From positions 1 through 7,355 of the forward strand of contig DASWRT010000395.1 of the NCBI GenBank assembly GCA_036403035.1: a stretch of 7,355 bases of DNA, given 5' to 3'. Both the position numbers and the translations under genes were made by a program. Below the pieces are notes generated by a model that did not search any database, had not been told where the DNA came from, and worked only from the letters and a program-made list of their open reading frames with translations. The DNA is from DASWRT01 sp036403035 (lineage in GTDB: Bacteria > Pseudomonadota > Alphaproteobacteria > ATCC43930 > CGMCC-115725). Below, one piece after another: positions 1-5,873 of this stretch. Numbering within the stretch: the stretch's first letter is position 1; every line of letters begins with the position of its first letter.

Positions 1-3
1 CTC

Positions 4-51
4 GCGCAAGCAGAGCTTGCGCTGACGGCGGCAGGCGAAGCGGAGCTTCGC
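4..51. repeat. Tandem short hairpins, REP/BIME-like element
   Basis: Two imperfect direct repeats each fold into a tight hairpin. At 4-22 an 8-bp perfect stem (gcgcaagc/gcttgcgc) closes a 3-base loop. At 35-51 a 7-bp perfect stem (gcgaagc/gcttcgc) closes another 3-base loop. Each hairpin is followed by a similar cgctga tail, so the units look like diverged copies about 31 bp apart. The sequence just beyond (about 61-70) reads gtaggagca on the minus strand, which resembles the conserved head of some REP families; that resemblance is from memory and is weak. The element lies about 90 bp past the stop of the histidine kinase gene and could also help end its transcript. It touches the window edge, so more units may lie outside. 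Confidence 0.5.
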
Positions 52-139
52 TGAGAGCCGTGCTCCTACCCCGGCGGCACGACACCGCGTCGCAGACGAC
101 GACGGCCGACTGGGATAGGGTCTAACCTGCATCAGCCGC

Positions 140-1705
140 TCATGTCGTCGCAGCCGGAAGATAGACGGTAATCGTCGCGCCTTGACCCGCCGGGCTGTCC
201 GCCGTCACGGCGCCGCCCGACTGCTGGGCGAAACCCAGGACGTGCGCAAGCCCGAGGCCGCTCCCTTCGCCGACCTCCTTCGTCGTGAAGAAGGGATCGA
301 AGACGTACGGCATGGCGTCCGGCGCAATGCCGGTACCGGTGTCGGTCAACGCGATGACGACGAAGTCGCCGCGCAGCCCGGTCCGCCGATCCTCCAGCCC
401 CGCGGCGTTCCGCACCGTGATGCGCAGCCGCCCGCCGTTCGGCATCGCATCCCGGGCGTTGAGGCAGATATTGAGGATCGCCAGCTCGAACTGGCCCGGA
501 TCGACCTTGACCGGCCACGGCGGGCTGCCGGATCCGTCGAGGTCCAAATCGAGTTCGATGTCGTCGCGCAGCGAGCCGCCGATCAGCTCGGACATGCCGC
601 GCAGCCGCTCGGCGGGTGAAAATCTGTCGGGATGGAACGGCTGGCGGTGCGAGAAGACGAGAAGCTGGCGAATCAGGCTCTCGCCGCGGTGCGCGGCATG
701 CTCGATGGCGTCGAGGTGACGGTCGCGCCGCCCGCCGTCGACAGCCATCCGCGCCAACTGGGCGTTGCCCAGGACGACCGTCAGCAGATTGTTGAAATCA
801 TGCGCGACGCCGCCGGTCAGCTGCCCGATCGCCTCCATCTTCCGCGACTGGAAAAGCTGTTCGCGTGCGGCCTCCAGCAGCCGCCGCGCCTCGTGCCGCT
901 CGGTGATGTCGCGCGTCACCTTGGCGAAGCCGACCAGATTTCCGCTCTCGTCGCGGATCGGATCGATCACGACGTTGGCGAGGAAACGGCTGCCGTCCTT
1001 ACGCACCCGCCAGCCTTCCGCCTCGTACGTGCCTTCCAGCATGGCGGTGCGGAGCGCGCGGAGGGGCATGCCGGCCGCACGGTCCTCCTCGGTGTAGAAG
1101 CAGGAGAAGTGCTTGCCGACGATCTCCGCCGCCGTATAACCCTTGAACCGCTCGGCGCCGGTATTCCAATTGGCGACGATGCCGTCGGCGTCGAGCATGA
1201 AGATCGCGTAGTCGCGGATGCCGGCGACCAGCATCCGCAACCGGCGCTCGCTCTTGCGCAGCCGCTCCTCGGCGGTCTTCCGTTCGGTGATGTCGCGGGT
1301 GATCTTGACGAACCCGGCGACCGTGCCGGCCTCGCCGTAGACCGCGTTCATGACCGCGAGCGCCCAGAAGCGGCTGCCGTCCTTGCGCACCAGCCATCCT
1401 TCGCTTTCGTAGCGGCCGCTCGCCCGGGCGGTGCGCAACGCCTCCGCAGGCAAGCCGGCGGCACGGTCCTCCGGCGTGAAGAAGCACGAGAAATGCTCGC
1501 CGACGATCTCGTCCTCGGCGTAGCCCTTGATGTCTTCCGCGCCTTTGTTCCAGCTCCTGACGATGCCGTTCGTATCAAGCATGCAGATGGCGAAATCGAC
1601 GACGTCCCCGATGCGGCGGCGAAACTGCCGATCGCCCAATCCGGCCGCCGGGACCGTCTCGCCGGACGCCTCCGCCCCGCTGTCGTTTTCCGTTCTGCCG
1701 CTCAC
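140..1705 (-). CDS. PAS-PAS sensor histidine kinase, soluble, no receiver domain
   Basis: Cytoplasmic sensor kinase that should autophosphorylate on His and pass phosphate to a response regulator not encoded here. Numbering from the GTG at 1705: PAS 1 about 30-142, PAS 2 about 158-270, both ending in RDITER. The dimerisation/phosphoacceptor H-box GGVAHDFNNLL follows, with the phospho-His near 302. The ATPase part has an N-box (NICLNARDAM, about 412-421), G1 (DTGTGIAP, from about 455), F-box (FDPFFTT, about 469) and G2 (GEGSGLGLA, about 479). No membrane segment or signal peptide is visible, so the signal is probably internal; ligand or cofactor cannot be told. Start: GTG at 1705 has GAGG six bases upstream. 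ATG at 1711 is too close to that GAGG. The frame stays open to a TTG at 1801, but no recognisable domain lies in that extension. The kinase family is certain; the start is not. Confidence 0.93.
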   Translation of the reverse strand: MSGRTENDSGAEASGETVPAAGLGDRQFRRRIGDVVDFAICMLDTNGIVRSWNKGAEDIKGYAEDEIVGEHFSCFFTPEDRAAGLPAEALRTARASGRYESEGWLVRKDGSRFWALAVMNAVYGEAGTVAGFVKITRDITERKTAEERLRKSERRLRMLVAGIRDYAIFMLDADGIVANWNTGAERFKGYTAAEIVGKHFSCFYTEEDRAAGMPLRALRTAMLEGTYEAEGWRVRKDGSRFLANVVIDPIRDESGNLVGFAKVTRDITERHEARRLLEAAREQLFQSRKMEAIGQLTGGVAHDFNNLLTVVLGNAQLARMAVDGGRRDRHLDAIEHAAHRGESLIRQLLVFSHRQPFHPDRFSPAERLRGMSELIGGSLRDDIELDLDLDGSGSPPWPVKVDPGQFELAILNICLNARDAMPNGGRLRITVRNAAGLEDRRTGLRGDFVVIALTDTGTGIAPDAMPYVFDPFFTTKEVGEGSGLGLAHVLGFAQQSGGAVTADSPAGQGATITVYLPAATT

Positions 1706-1711
1706 CCACAT

Positions 1712-1715
1712 CCTC
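1712..1715 (-). promoter_or_regulatory. Ribosome binding site favouring the GTG start of the kinase
   Basis: On the minus strand GAGG lies six bases before the GTG at 1705 and touches the in-frame ATG at 1711. That spacing favours the GTG. The longer in-frame starts at 1792 (ATG) and 1801 (TTG) have no comparable purine-rich site upstream. Confidence 0.4.
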
Positions 1716-1865
1716 GATACGAAACGCTTTACGCCGCACCTGTTGCCGCAGAACTGACGTGTCGGCCGGGCACGAGAAATCAGTTTCGGCATAGAGTTCA
1801 ACGCACCAAGGCCACCGGTGCTCCGCGGCGACCGTCGGCCGCCGTGCCGGGCGAGCGGAAACCAT

Positions 1866-1890
1866 GGCTTCCCGCCGGCATCGGGAAGCC
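1866..1890. promoter_or_regulatory. Perfect 8-9-8 inverted repeat upstream of the SDR gene
   Basis: ggcttccc (1866-1873) and gggaagcc (1883-1890) are exact reverse complements around a 9-base spacer. The palindrome gatatc follows directly. The repeat lies in the gap between the divergent kinase and SDR genes, 45 bp before the SDR start. It could be an operator for a dimeric regulator or an RNA hairpin in the SDR leader. There is no T-run after it, so an ordinary terminator is unlikely. I recognise no convincing -35/-10 pair here. The rest of the gap (1716-1935) shows nothing else I can support. Confidence 0.35.
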
Positions 1891-1920
1891 GATATCGTGG
1901 CGGTGGAAAGCGACACGTAT

Positions 1921-1928
1921 GGGAGGAG
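1921..1928 (+). promoter_or_regulatory. Strong ribosome binding site fixing the SDR start
   Basis: gggaggag lies seven bases before the ATG at 1936. The earlier in-frame ATG at 1864 has no such site and sits at the edge of the inverted repeat, so 1936 is the likely start. Confidence 0.75.
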
Positions 1929-1935
1929 AACGGAC

Positions 1936-2700
1936 ATGGCCGCCTCGCAAGGAAAAATCGCCGTCGTCACGGGTGCGGGCACCGGAATCGGCAGAAGCGT
2001 CGCCGTCGCGCTGATGCAGGAGGGATACTCGGTCGTCCTCGCGGGACGCCGCCGCGAGCCGCTGGAAGCGACTGCCGAGATGGGCAAGGCTTCCGGCGAC
2101 GCCCGCGCGCTCGCCGTGCCGACCGACGTCGCGGACCCGGCATCGGTGAGGGCGCTCTTCGAGAAGACGCGGGAGACGTTCGGCCGACTCGACCTGCTGT
2201 TCAACAATGCCGGCATGGGAGCTCCCGCCGTGCCGGTCGAGGATCTCACCTTCGAACAGTGGAAGGCGGTCGTCGACGTCAACCTGACCGGCGCGTTCCT
2301 GTGCACCCAGGAGGCGGTCCGGCTGATGAAGAGCCAGACGCCGCGCGGCGGGCGCATCATCAACAACGGCTCGATCTCGGCGCACGCGCCGCGGCCGAAC
2401 TCGGCGCCTTACACGGCGACCAAGCACGCGATCACCGGCCTCACCAAGTCGACTTCGCTCGACGGGCGCAAATACGACATCGCCTGCGGCCAGGTCGACA
2501 TCGGCAACGCCGCGACCGAGATGACCGAGCGGATGAAGGCGGGCGTACCGCAGGCCGACGGTTCGATCGCCGTCGAGCCGCGGATGGACCCGAAGCACGT
2601 CGCGAGCGCCGTCGTCTACATGGCGAGCCTGCCGCTCGACGCGAACGTCCAGTTCCTGACGGTGATGGCGACGAAGATGCCGTTCGTCGGGCGGGGTTAG
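1936..2700 (+). CDS. Classical short-chain dehydrogenase/reductase (SDR)
   Basis: NAD(P)H-dependent oxidoreductase of the classical SDR family, acting in the cytoplasm on an unknown alcohol, ketone or enoyl substrate. The 254 residues match the usual family length. Visible motifs: nucleotide-binding TGAGTGIG (12-19), Asp64 of the TDVAD segment, NNAG (90-93), Asn116, Ser146 in NNGS, and Tyr159-xxx-Lys163 (YTATK), giving a complete Asn-Ser-Tyr-Lys tetrad. The AGRRREP stretch after strand 2 (about 36-42) has Arg rather than an acidic residue, which suggests NADP(H). The start at 1936 follows a strong ribosome binding site. The gene is divergent from the kinase and converges on the IclR regulator with 86 bp between stops, so it is not obviously part of the CoA operon. 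Whether it supplies that pathway with an oxidised substrate cannot be judged. Family assignment is firm; substrate is unknown. Confidence 0.95.
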   Translation: MAASQGKIAVVTGAGTGIGRSVAVALMQEGYSVVLAGRRREPLEATAEMGKASGDARALAVPTDVADPASVRALFEKTRETFGRLDLLFNNAGMGAPAVPVEDLTFEQWKAVVDVNLTGAFLCTQEAVRLMKSQTPRGGRIINNGSISAHAPRPNSAPYTATKHAITGLTKSTSLDGRKYDIACGQVDIGNAATEMTERMKAGVPQADGSIAVEPRMDPKHVASAVVYMASLPLDANVQFLTVMATKMPFVGRG

Positions 2701-2719
2701 TCAGAGCACCCCGACGCCG

Positions 2720-2736
2720 CGCCGGCTCGACCGGCG
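2720..2736. terminator. Weak GC hairpin between convergent SDR and IclR genes
   Basis: cgccgg (2720-2725) pairs with ccggcg (2731-2736) around a 5-base loop, 20 bp past the SDR stop and 51 bp past the regulator stop. No T-run follows on either strand. It may act as a bidirectional terminator, but short GC stems occur easily by chance in DNA this rich in G+C. Confidence 0.25.
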
Positions 2737-2786
2737 GCCATCAATGACCTGCGTTCATCGGCCGTCGGTCCGCGCGCGTCCTCACA

Positions 2787-3590
2787 TCACCTTGCGGCCA
2801 GCAACTCCCCGATGCTCTGCGCGGCGCGGCGGAGCGGCGGAAGATAGTCCTGCAGGGCTTCGACCGGGACGAGCGATGCGCGCACGCTCACATTGATCGC
2901 GGCCGCCGGGCCTTTCCCGCCCGGAATGCCGACGGCGATCGAGCGAAGACCGGGTTCGATCTCCTCGTCGTTCACCGCCCATCCGCGGCGGCGCGTCTCC
3001 TCCAGGGCGCGCAGGAGCGCCGGGCCGTCGGCGAGGGTGGTCGCGGTGAGACGCTCCATCCTCGTACTGTCTAGATAGCGGCGCAGTTCCGGCTCCGGCA
3101 GTGCGGCGAGCAGCACCTTGCCCATCGACGTGGCATAGGCGGGCAGCCGCGTCCCGATCGCCAGATAATCATTGACGATCCGGCGGGCCGCCGCACGGAC
3201 CACGTAGACGATGTCGGTCCCGTCGAGCACCGAGACGGAACAGGATTCGCCCGTCTCGGCGGCCACCGCCTCGACGACCGGCCGCGCCGCCGTCCAGACC
3301 GGCAGCGCCGACAGATAACCATAGCCAAGACGCAGCACCCGCGGACGCAGCGAGAAGGACGATCCGTCCACGCCGACATAACCCAGCTGCGCAAGCGTCA
3401 GCAGCAATCGCCTTGTCGAGCCGCGCGTCAGCCCGACCCGCGCCGCCACCTCGCTCAGCGTCATCGACGGCCGGTCGGCGTCGAACGCCTCAAGAACCGT
3501 CAAGCCGCGGGCAAGCGCCCGGACGAAATCGGGATCCTCCTCGCCGTTCGGCAGGAGATCGATTCTTGACACGTCGTCGGTGGTCTTCAT
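2787..3590 (-). CDS. IclR-family transcriptional regulator, PobR/PcaU-like
   Basis: DNA-binding regulator, probably controlling the divergent ligase-lyase-transporter operon in response to its substrate or an intermediate. The 267 residues start at the ATG at 3590. The segment FVRALARGLTVLEAF (22-36) and the winged helix-turn-helix (about 44-66, TLSEVAARVGLTRGSTRRLL) are typical of IclR proteins, and the opening segment and LRPRVLRLGYGYLS (81-94) recall the PobR/PcaU/PcaR subgroup for aromatic acid catabolism. Residues from about 95 to the end form the effector-binding domain. The frame continues upstream to 3653, with another ATG at 3602, but those starts run into or through the operator and promoter. 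None of the starts has a strong ribosome binding site; 3590 gives a normal family length. In PobR and PcaU the regulator activates the divergent operon and represses itself; that mode is inferred here. Confidence 0.93.
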   Translation of the reverse strand: MKTTDDVSRIDLLPNGEEDPDFVRALARGLTVLEAFDADRPSMTLSEVAARVGLTRGSTRRLLLTLAQLGYVGVDGSSFSLRPRVLRLGYGYLSALPVWTAARPVVEAVAAETGESCSVSVLDGTDIVYVVRAAARRIVNDYLAIGTRLPAYATSMGKVLLAALPEPELRRYLDSTRMERLTATTLADGPALLRALEETRRRGWAVNDEEIEPGLRSIAVGIPGGKGPAAAINVSVRASLVPVEALQDYLPPLRRAAQSIGELLAAR

Positions 3591-3592
3591 AA

Positions 3593-3630
3593 TTGTCCGC
3601 ATAACGGTCACTTGTCCGTTGTACGGACAA
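3593..3630. promoter_or_regulatory. Tandem 19-bp inverted repeats, likely IclR operator
   Basis: Two 19-bp inverted repeats abut exactly. The right one is perfect: ttgtccgt (3612-3619), 3-base spacer, acggacaa (3623-3630). The left one has a good half site ttgtccgc (3593-3600), a 3-base spacer and a degenerate partner acggtcac (3604-3611; 5 of 8 positions match). Counting good half sites, there are three: an inverted pair plus a direct repeat about one turn away. That is the layout described for PcaU and PobR operators. The site sits immediately before the regulator's start and between it and the divergent ligase gene, which strongly suggests it is bound by this IclR protein. Binding is inferred. 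Confidence 0.7.
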
Positions 3631-3646
3631 AATAGAGCCGTATAGA
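3619..3646 (+). promoter_or_regulatory. Candidate promoter for the ligase-lyase-transporter operon
   Basis: TTGTAC (3619-3624), a 16-bp spacer, then TATAGA (3641-3646), with a start expected near 3653, before the ribosome binding site at 3664-3675. The -35 box is poor (3 of 6) and lies inside the perfect operator palindrome. A weak -35 covered by the regulator site is what one expects of an activator-dependent promoter. It overlaps the opposing candidate promoter. Confidence 0.3.
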
Positions 3647-3657
3647 GCGACATGCAA
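3629..3657 (-). promoter_or_regulatory. Candidate sigma70-type promoter for the IclR gene
   Basis: On the minus strand TTGCAT (3652-3657), a 17-bp spacer, then TATTTT (3629-3634). The predicted transcript would start within the perfect operator palindrome, about 30 bases before the ATG at 3590, so a protein bound there should block it. This fits autorepression. Box matches are only moderate. Confidence 0.35.
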
Positions 3658-3679
3658 CGCTTTAGGGAGGTGAGGCCGC

Positions 3680-5053
3680 ATGGCCCCGACGATCGATGCG
3701 CGGGCTGCTACAGCCGCCGCCGCTGCCGGCGAAATCTTCCGACCCGAGGTCGAGACCCGTCCGCCGGCGGAACAGCGGGACCGCGACCGCGCGACCTGGC
3801 GTCGCCAGATCGCGTACCTCTTCGAGAGGTCGCCGTTCTATCGCGAGAAGCTCCGCGCCGCCGGCTTCTCCGACGCGGCTTCGGTCGGCGAGCTCGACGA
3901 CATCGCGCGCCTGCCTTTCACGGAGAAGGACGAGATCCGCCGCAGTCAGGCCGAGACGCCGCCGTTCGGCGCGCACCTCGCAGCGGGGCCCGAAAAGCTC
4001 GTCCGCATCTATTCGACGAGCGGTACGACCGGCGACCCGTGCTACATGCCGGTGACGGCGGCCGACCTCGCGATGTGGATCGAGATCTCGTCGCGGTCCT
4101 ATTATGCCGGCGGGCTGCGGCCCGGCATGCGCGTGCTCAGCACCTACAATGCCGGCCCCTTCGTCGCGGGCGCGGCCCTCGACACGCTGACCTCGCTCGG
4201 CGTGTGCCACATCCCCGTAGGCACCGGGAACACCGCGCGCCTCGTCCGGGCGCTTCAGCTGATCCGGCCGGACGCGCTGCTCTGCACGCCGTCCTACGCC
4301 TCTTATCTCGCCGAGCATCTGCGCGAGCGGGGGATCGCCGCCGACGGGCTCGGGGTGCGGCGGATCTGCGTGGCCGGCGAGCCCGGCGGCGGCGAGCCGG
4401 AGATCCGCAACCGGCTCCAATCGGCCTACGGCGCGCGTGTCTGCGAGGCGATGGGCATCGGCGACGTGTCGATCTCGCTCTGGGGCGAGTGCGACGCGCA
4501 GCAGGGCATGCACTTCAACGGCGGCGATTACGTGCATGTCGAGCTGATCGATCCGGAGACGGGCGAGCCGGTCACGCCGACGGACGGCGCGACGGGCGAA
4601 CTCGTCTACACCGCGCTCCGCCGGGAGGCGGCGCCGCTCCTTCGATTCCGCAGCCGCGACCATGTCGTGTGCCATGTCTCGCCGTGCGCCTGCGGACGCA
4701 CGACGATGCGCGTGCGGTGCATCGGCCGGACGGACGATCTCCTGATCGTCCGCGGCGTCAACGTGTTCCCCTCGGCGATCCGCTCCGTCGTCGCCGGCTT
4801 CGCGCCGGCGGTGAGCGGGTCGCTGCTGGTCCGGCCGACGCGGAAAGGCGTCCGCCAGGAACCGCCGCTGCCGGTGCATGTCGAACTCGCGCCGGGCGAG
4901 ACCGCGCAACCTCAATTGGCGGAAGCGATCGAGCAGGCGATCCGCGCGACCTTGATCGTCACGGCGCGGGTGACGCTCGTGCCCTACGGCACGGTGCCGC
5001 GCAGCGAATACAAGACCAAGCTGCTCGATTTCAGCGACGCCGCTGCATCCTGA
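3680..5053 (+). CDS. Phenylacetate-CoA ligase (PaaK)-like AMP-forming acyl-CoA ligase
   Basis: Adenylate-forming enzyme expected to activate a carboxylic acid with ATP and CoA to an acyl-CoA, AMP and diphosphate. At 457 residues it is slightly longer than usual PaaK proteins because of an Ala-rich N-terminus (about 8-17). Visible are the phosphate-binding loop STSGTTGDP (112-120), CxCGR (336-340), GRTDD (349-353) and GVNVFPSAI (359-367) at the hinge to the small domain, and PRSEYKTK (440-447) with the likely catalytic Lys of that domain. The region usually reading YGxSE is MGIGD here (258-262), so the substrate need not be phenylacetate. The start follows a strong site, agggaggtgagg (3664-3675). 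It is the first gene of an operon: the lyase-like gene begins 15 bp after its stop, suggesting its product feeds that enzyme. Fold and reaction class are secure; substrate unknown. Confidence 0.9.
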   Translation: MAPTIDARAATAAAAAGEIFRPEVETRPPAEQRDRDRATWRRQIAYLFERSPFYREKLRAAGFSDAASVGELDDIARLPFTEKDEIRRSQAETPPFGAHLAAGPEKLVRIYSTSGTTGDPCYMPVTAADLAMWIEISSRSYYAGGLRPGMRVLSTYNAGPFVAGAALDTLTSLGVCHIPVGTGNTARLVRALQLIRPDALLCTPSYASYLAEHLRERGIAADGLGVRRICVAGEPGGGEPEIRNRLQSAYGARVCEAMGIGDVSISLWGECDAQQGMHFNGGDYVHVELIDPETGEPVTPTDGATGELVYTALRREAAPLLRFRSRDHVVCHVSPCACGRTTMRVRCIGRTDDLLIVRGVNVFPSAIRSVVAGFAPAVSGSLLVRPTRKGVRQEPPLPVHVELAPGETAQPQLAEAIEQAIRATLIVTARVTLVPYGTVPRSEYKTKLLDFSDAAAS

Positions 5054-5068
5054 CTTCGTGGAGGAAAC

Positions 5069-5842
5069 ATGCCCGAAATGAAGACGCACATCGCGACGTG
5101 GGACCCGCAATCGATCACGATCCGCGGCCGCGATCTCGTCAACGAGCTGATGGGAAAACACAGCTTTACCGAGATGCTCTACTTCCTGATCTGCGACCGC
5201 ATGCCCACGCCGGAGCAGACCAGGGTGCTGGACGCCTGCCTCGTCACGCTGATGGAGCATGGCTGGACGCCGACCTCGCTGATCGCGCGTCTGGCGCTCG
5301 ACAGCGTGCCGAACCAGATCCAGGTCGGCATCGCGGCGGGGCTTCTCGCGATCGGCGACGTTTTCGTCGGGACGATGGAAGGCTGCGGCCGGCTGCTGCT
5401 CGACGGCGTCGCGCGCGACGACCGCGAGACCTATTGCCGCGAGGTGGTGCAGGCGCATCGGGCCGCGAGGAAGCCGATGCCGGGCTTCGGCCACCCGTTC
5501 CACAAGCCTGACGATCCCCGTCCGCCGCGACTGTTCGCGATCGCCGAGGAGAACGGTCTCTCCGGCGACTACATCGCGCTCCTGAAGCAGCTCGGCACGG
5601 AGCTGGACCGTGCGTCCGGGAAGCACCTGACGATCAACGCCACGGGCGCGATCGCGGCGCTGCTGCTCGAAATCGGCATCCCGCCCGACATCATGCGCGG
5701 AATCGCCGTGGTTTCGCGGGCCGGCGGCCTGACCGGCCACCTCGTCGAAGAGCAGCGGACCCACGCCGCGCGGGCGATCTGGCAGCTCACCGAAGAGCAC
5801 ATTCCTTATGAAGATCCGCCGGCGCACCAAAAGAAAAAGTAA
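5069..5842 (+). CDS. Citryl-CoA lyase-like protein, citrate synthase fold
   Basis: Short member (257 residues, against about 430 for ordinary citrate synthases) of the citrate synthase superfamily, the size of stand-alone citryl-CoA lyases and of the C-terminal module of ATP-citrate lyase. The family role is retro-Claisen cleavage of citryl-CoA to acetyl-CoA and oxaloacetate. Conserved features: MEHG (62-65, His64 in the place of a substrate-binding His), GFGHPFHKPDDPR (139-151, His142 as the second catalytic His) and SRAGGLTGHLVEEQ (216-229). The segment that reads NVDG in citrate synthase and ATP-citrate lyase is NATG here (190-193), so Thr192 replaces the catalytic Asp. The protein ends in a Lys run. 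A ggagg site (5060-5064) precedes the ATG. Placed between the ligase and a transporter, it probably cleaves or otherwise processes the ligase's CoA product. The real substrate may be citramalyl-CoA or another 3-hydroxyacyl-CoA. Confidence 0.88.
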   Translation: MPEMKTHIATWDPQSITIRGRDLVNELMGKHSFTEMLYFLICDRMPTPEQTRVLDACLVTLMEHGWTPTSLIARLALDSVPNQIQVGIAAGLLAIGDVFVGTMEGCGRLLLDGVARDDRETYCREVVQAHRAARKPMPGFGHPFHKPDDPRPPRLFAIAEENGLSGDYIALLKQLGTELDRASGKHLTINATGAIAALLLEIGIPPDIMRGIAVVSRAGGLTGHLVEEQRTHAARAIWQLTEEHIPYEDPPAHQKKK

Positions 5843-5873
5843 GAACTAAAAATTTTCAGAAGGGAGGAAACGA

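Noticed and set aside
1..60. Possible CRISPR array from the tandem hairpins
   Set aside because: Only two diverged units with a 12-base gap, no spacers of regular length and no cas genes. A REP-like element fits better.
88..101. Small hairpin cgtcg/cgacg downstream of the kinase as a terminator
   Set aside because: Only five pairs, no T-run, and common by chance in this composition.
1706..1801. N-terminal extension of the kinase to the TTG at 1801
   Set aside because: No domain or convincing ribosome binding site supports it, and base composition looks less like coding DNA. It is kept as an alternative start only.
632..2014. A 460-codon plus-strand open frame opposite the kinase
   Set aside because: It runs antisense to the PAS and histidine kinase motifs and into the SDR gene in another frame. 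Composition is typical of a shadow frame and there is no supporting ribosome binding site.
1936..2700. SDR as a member of the CoA-ligase operon
   Set aside because: It is separated from the ligase by the oppositely oriented regulator and lacks the TTGTCCG half sites upstream. A functional link remains possible but is not shown.
1818..2747. A 309-codon plus-strand frame over the SDR gene
   Set aside because: It overlaps the SDR almost entirely in another frame and has low-complexity Arg-rich translation, while the SDR frame carries a complete catalytic tetrad.
3662..5830. A 722-codon open frame on the minus strand opposite the ligase and lyase-like genes
   Set aside because: Its translation is rich in Arg, Ala, Asp and His with no recognisable motif. 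Long antisense frames without stops are expected opposite genes with strong G/C third-position bias. The plus-strand genes have clear motifs and ribosome binding sites.
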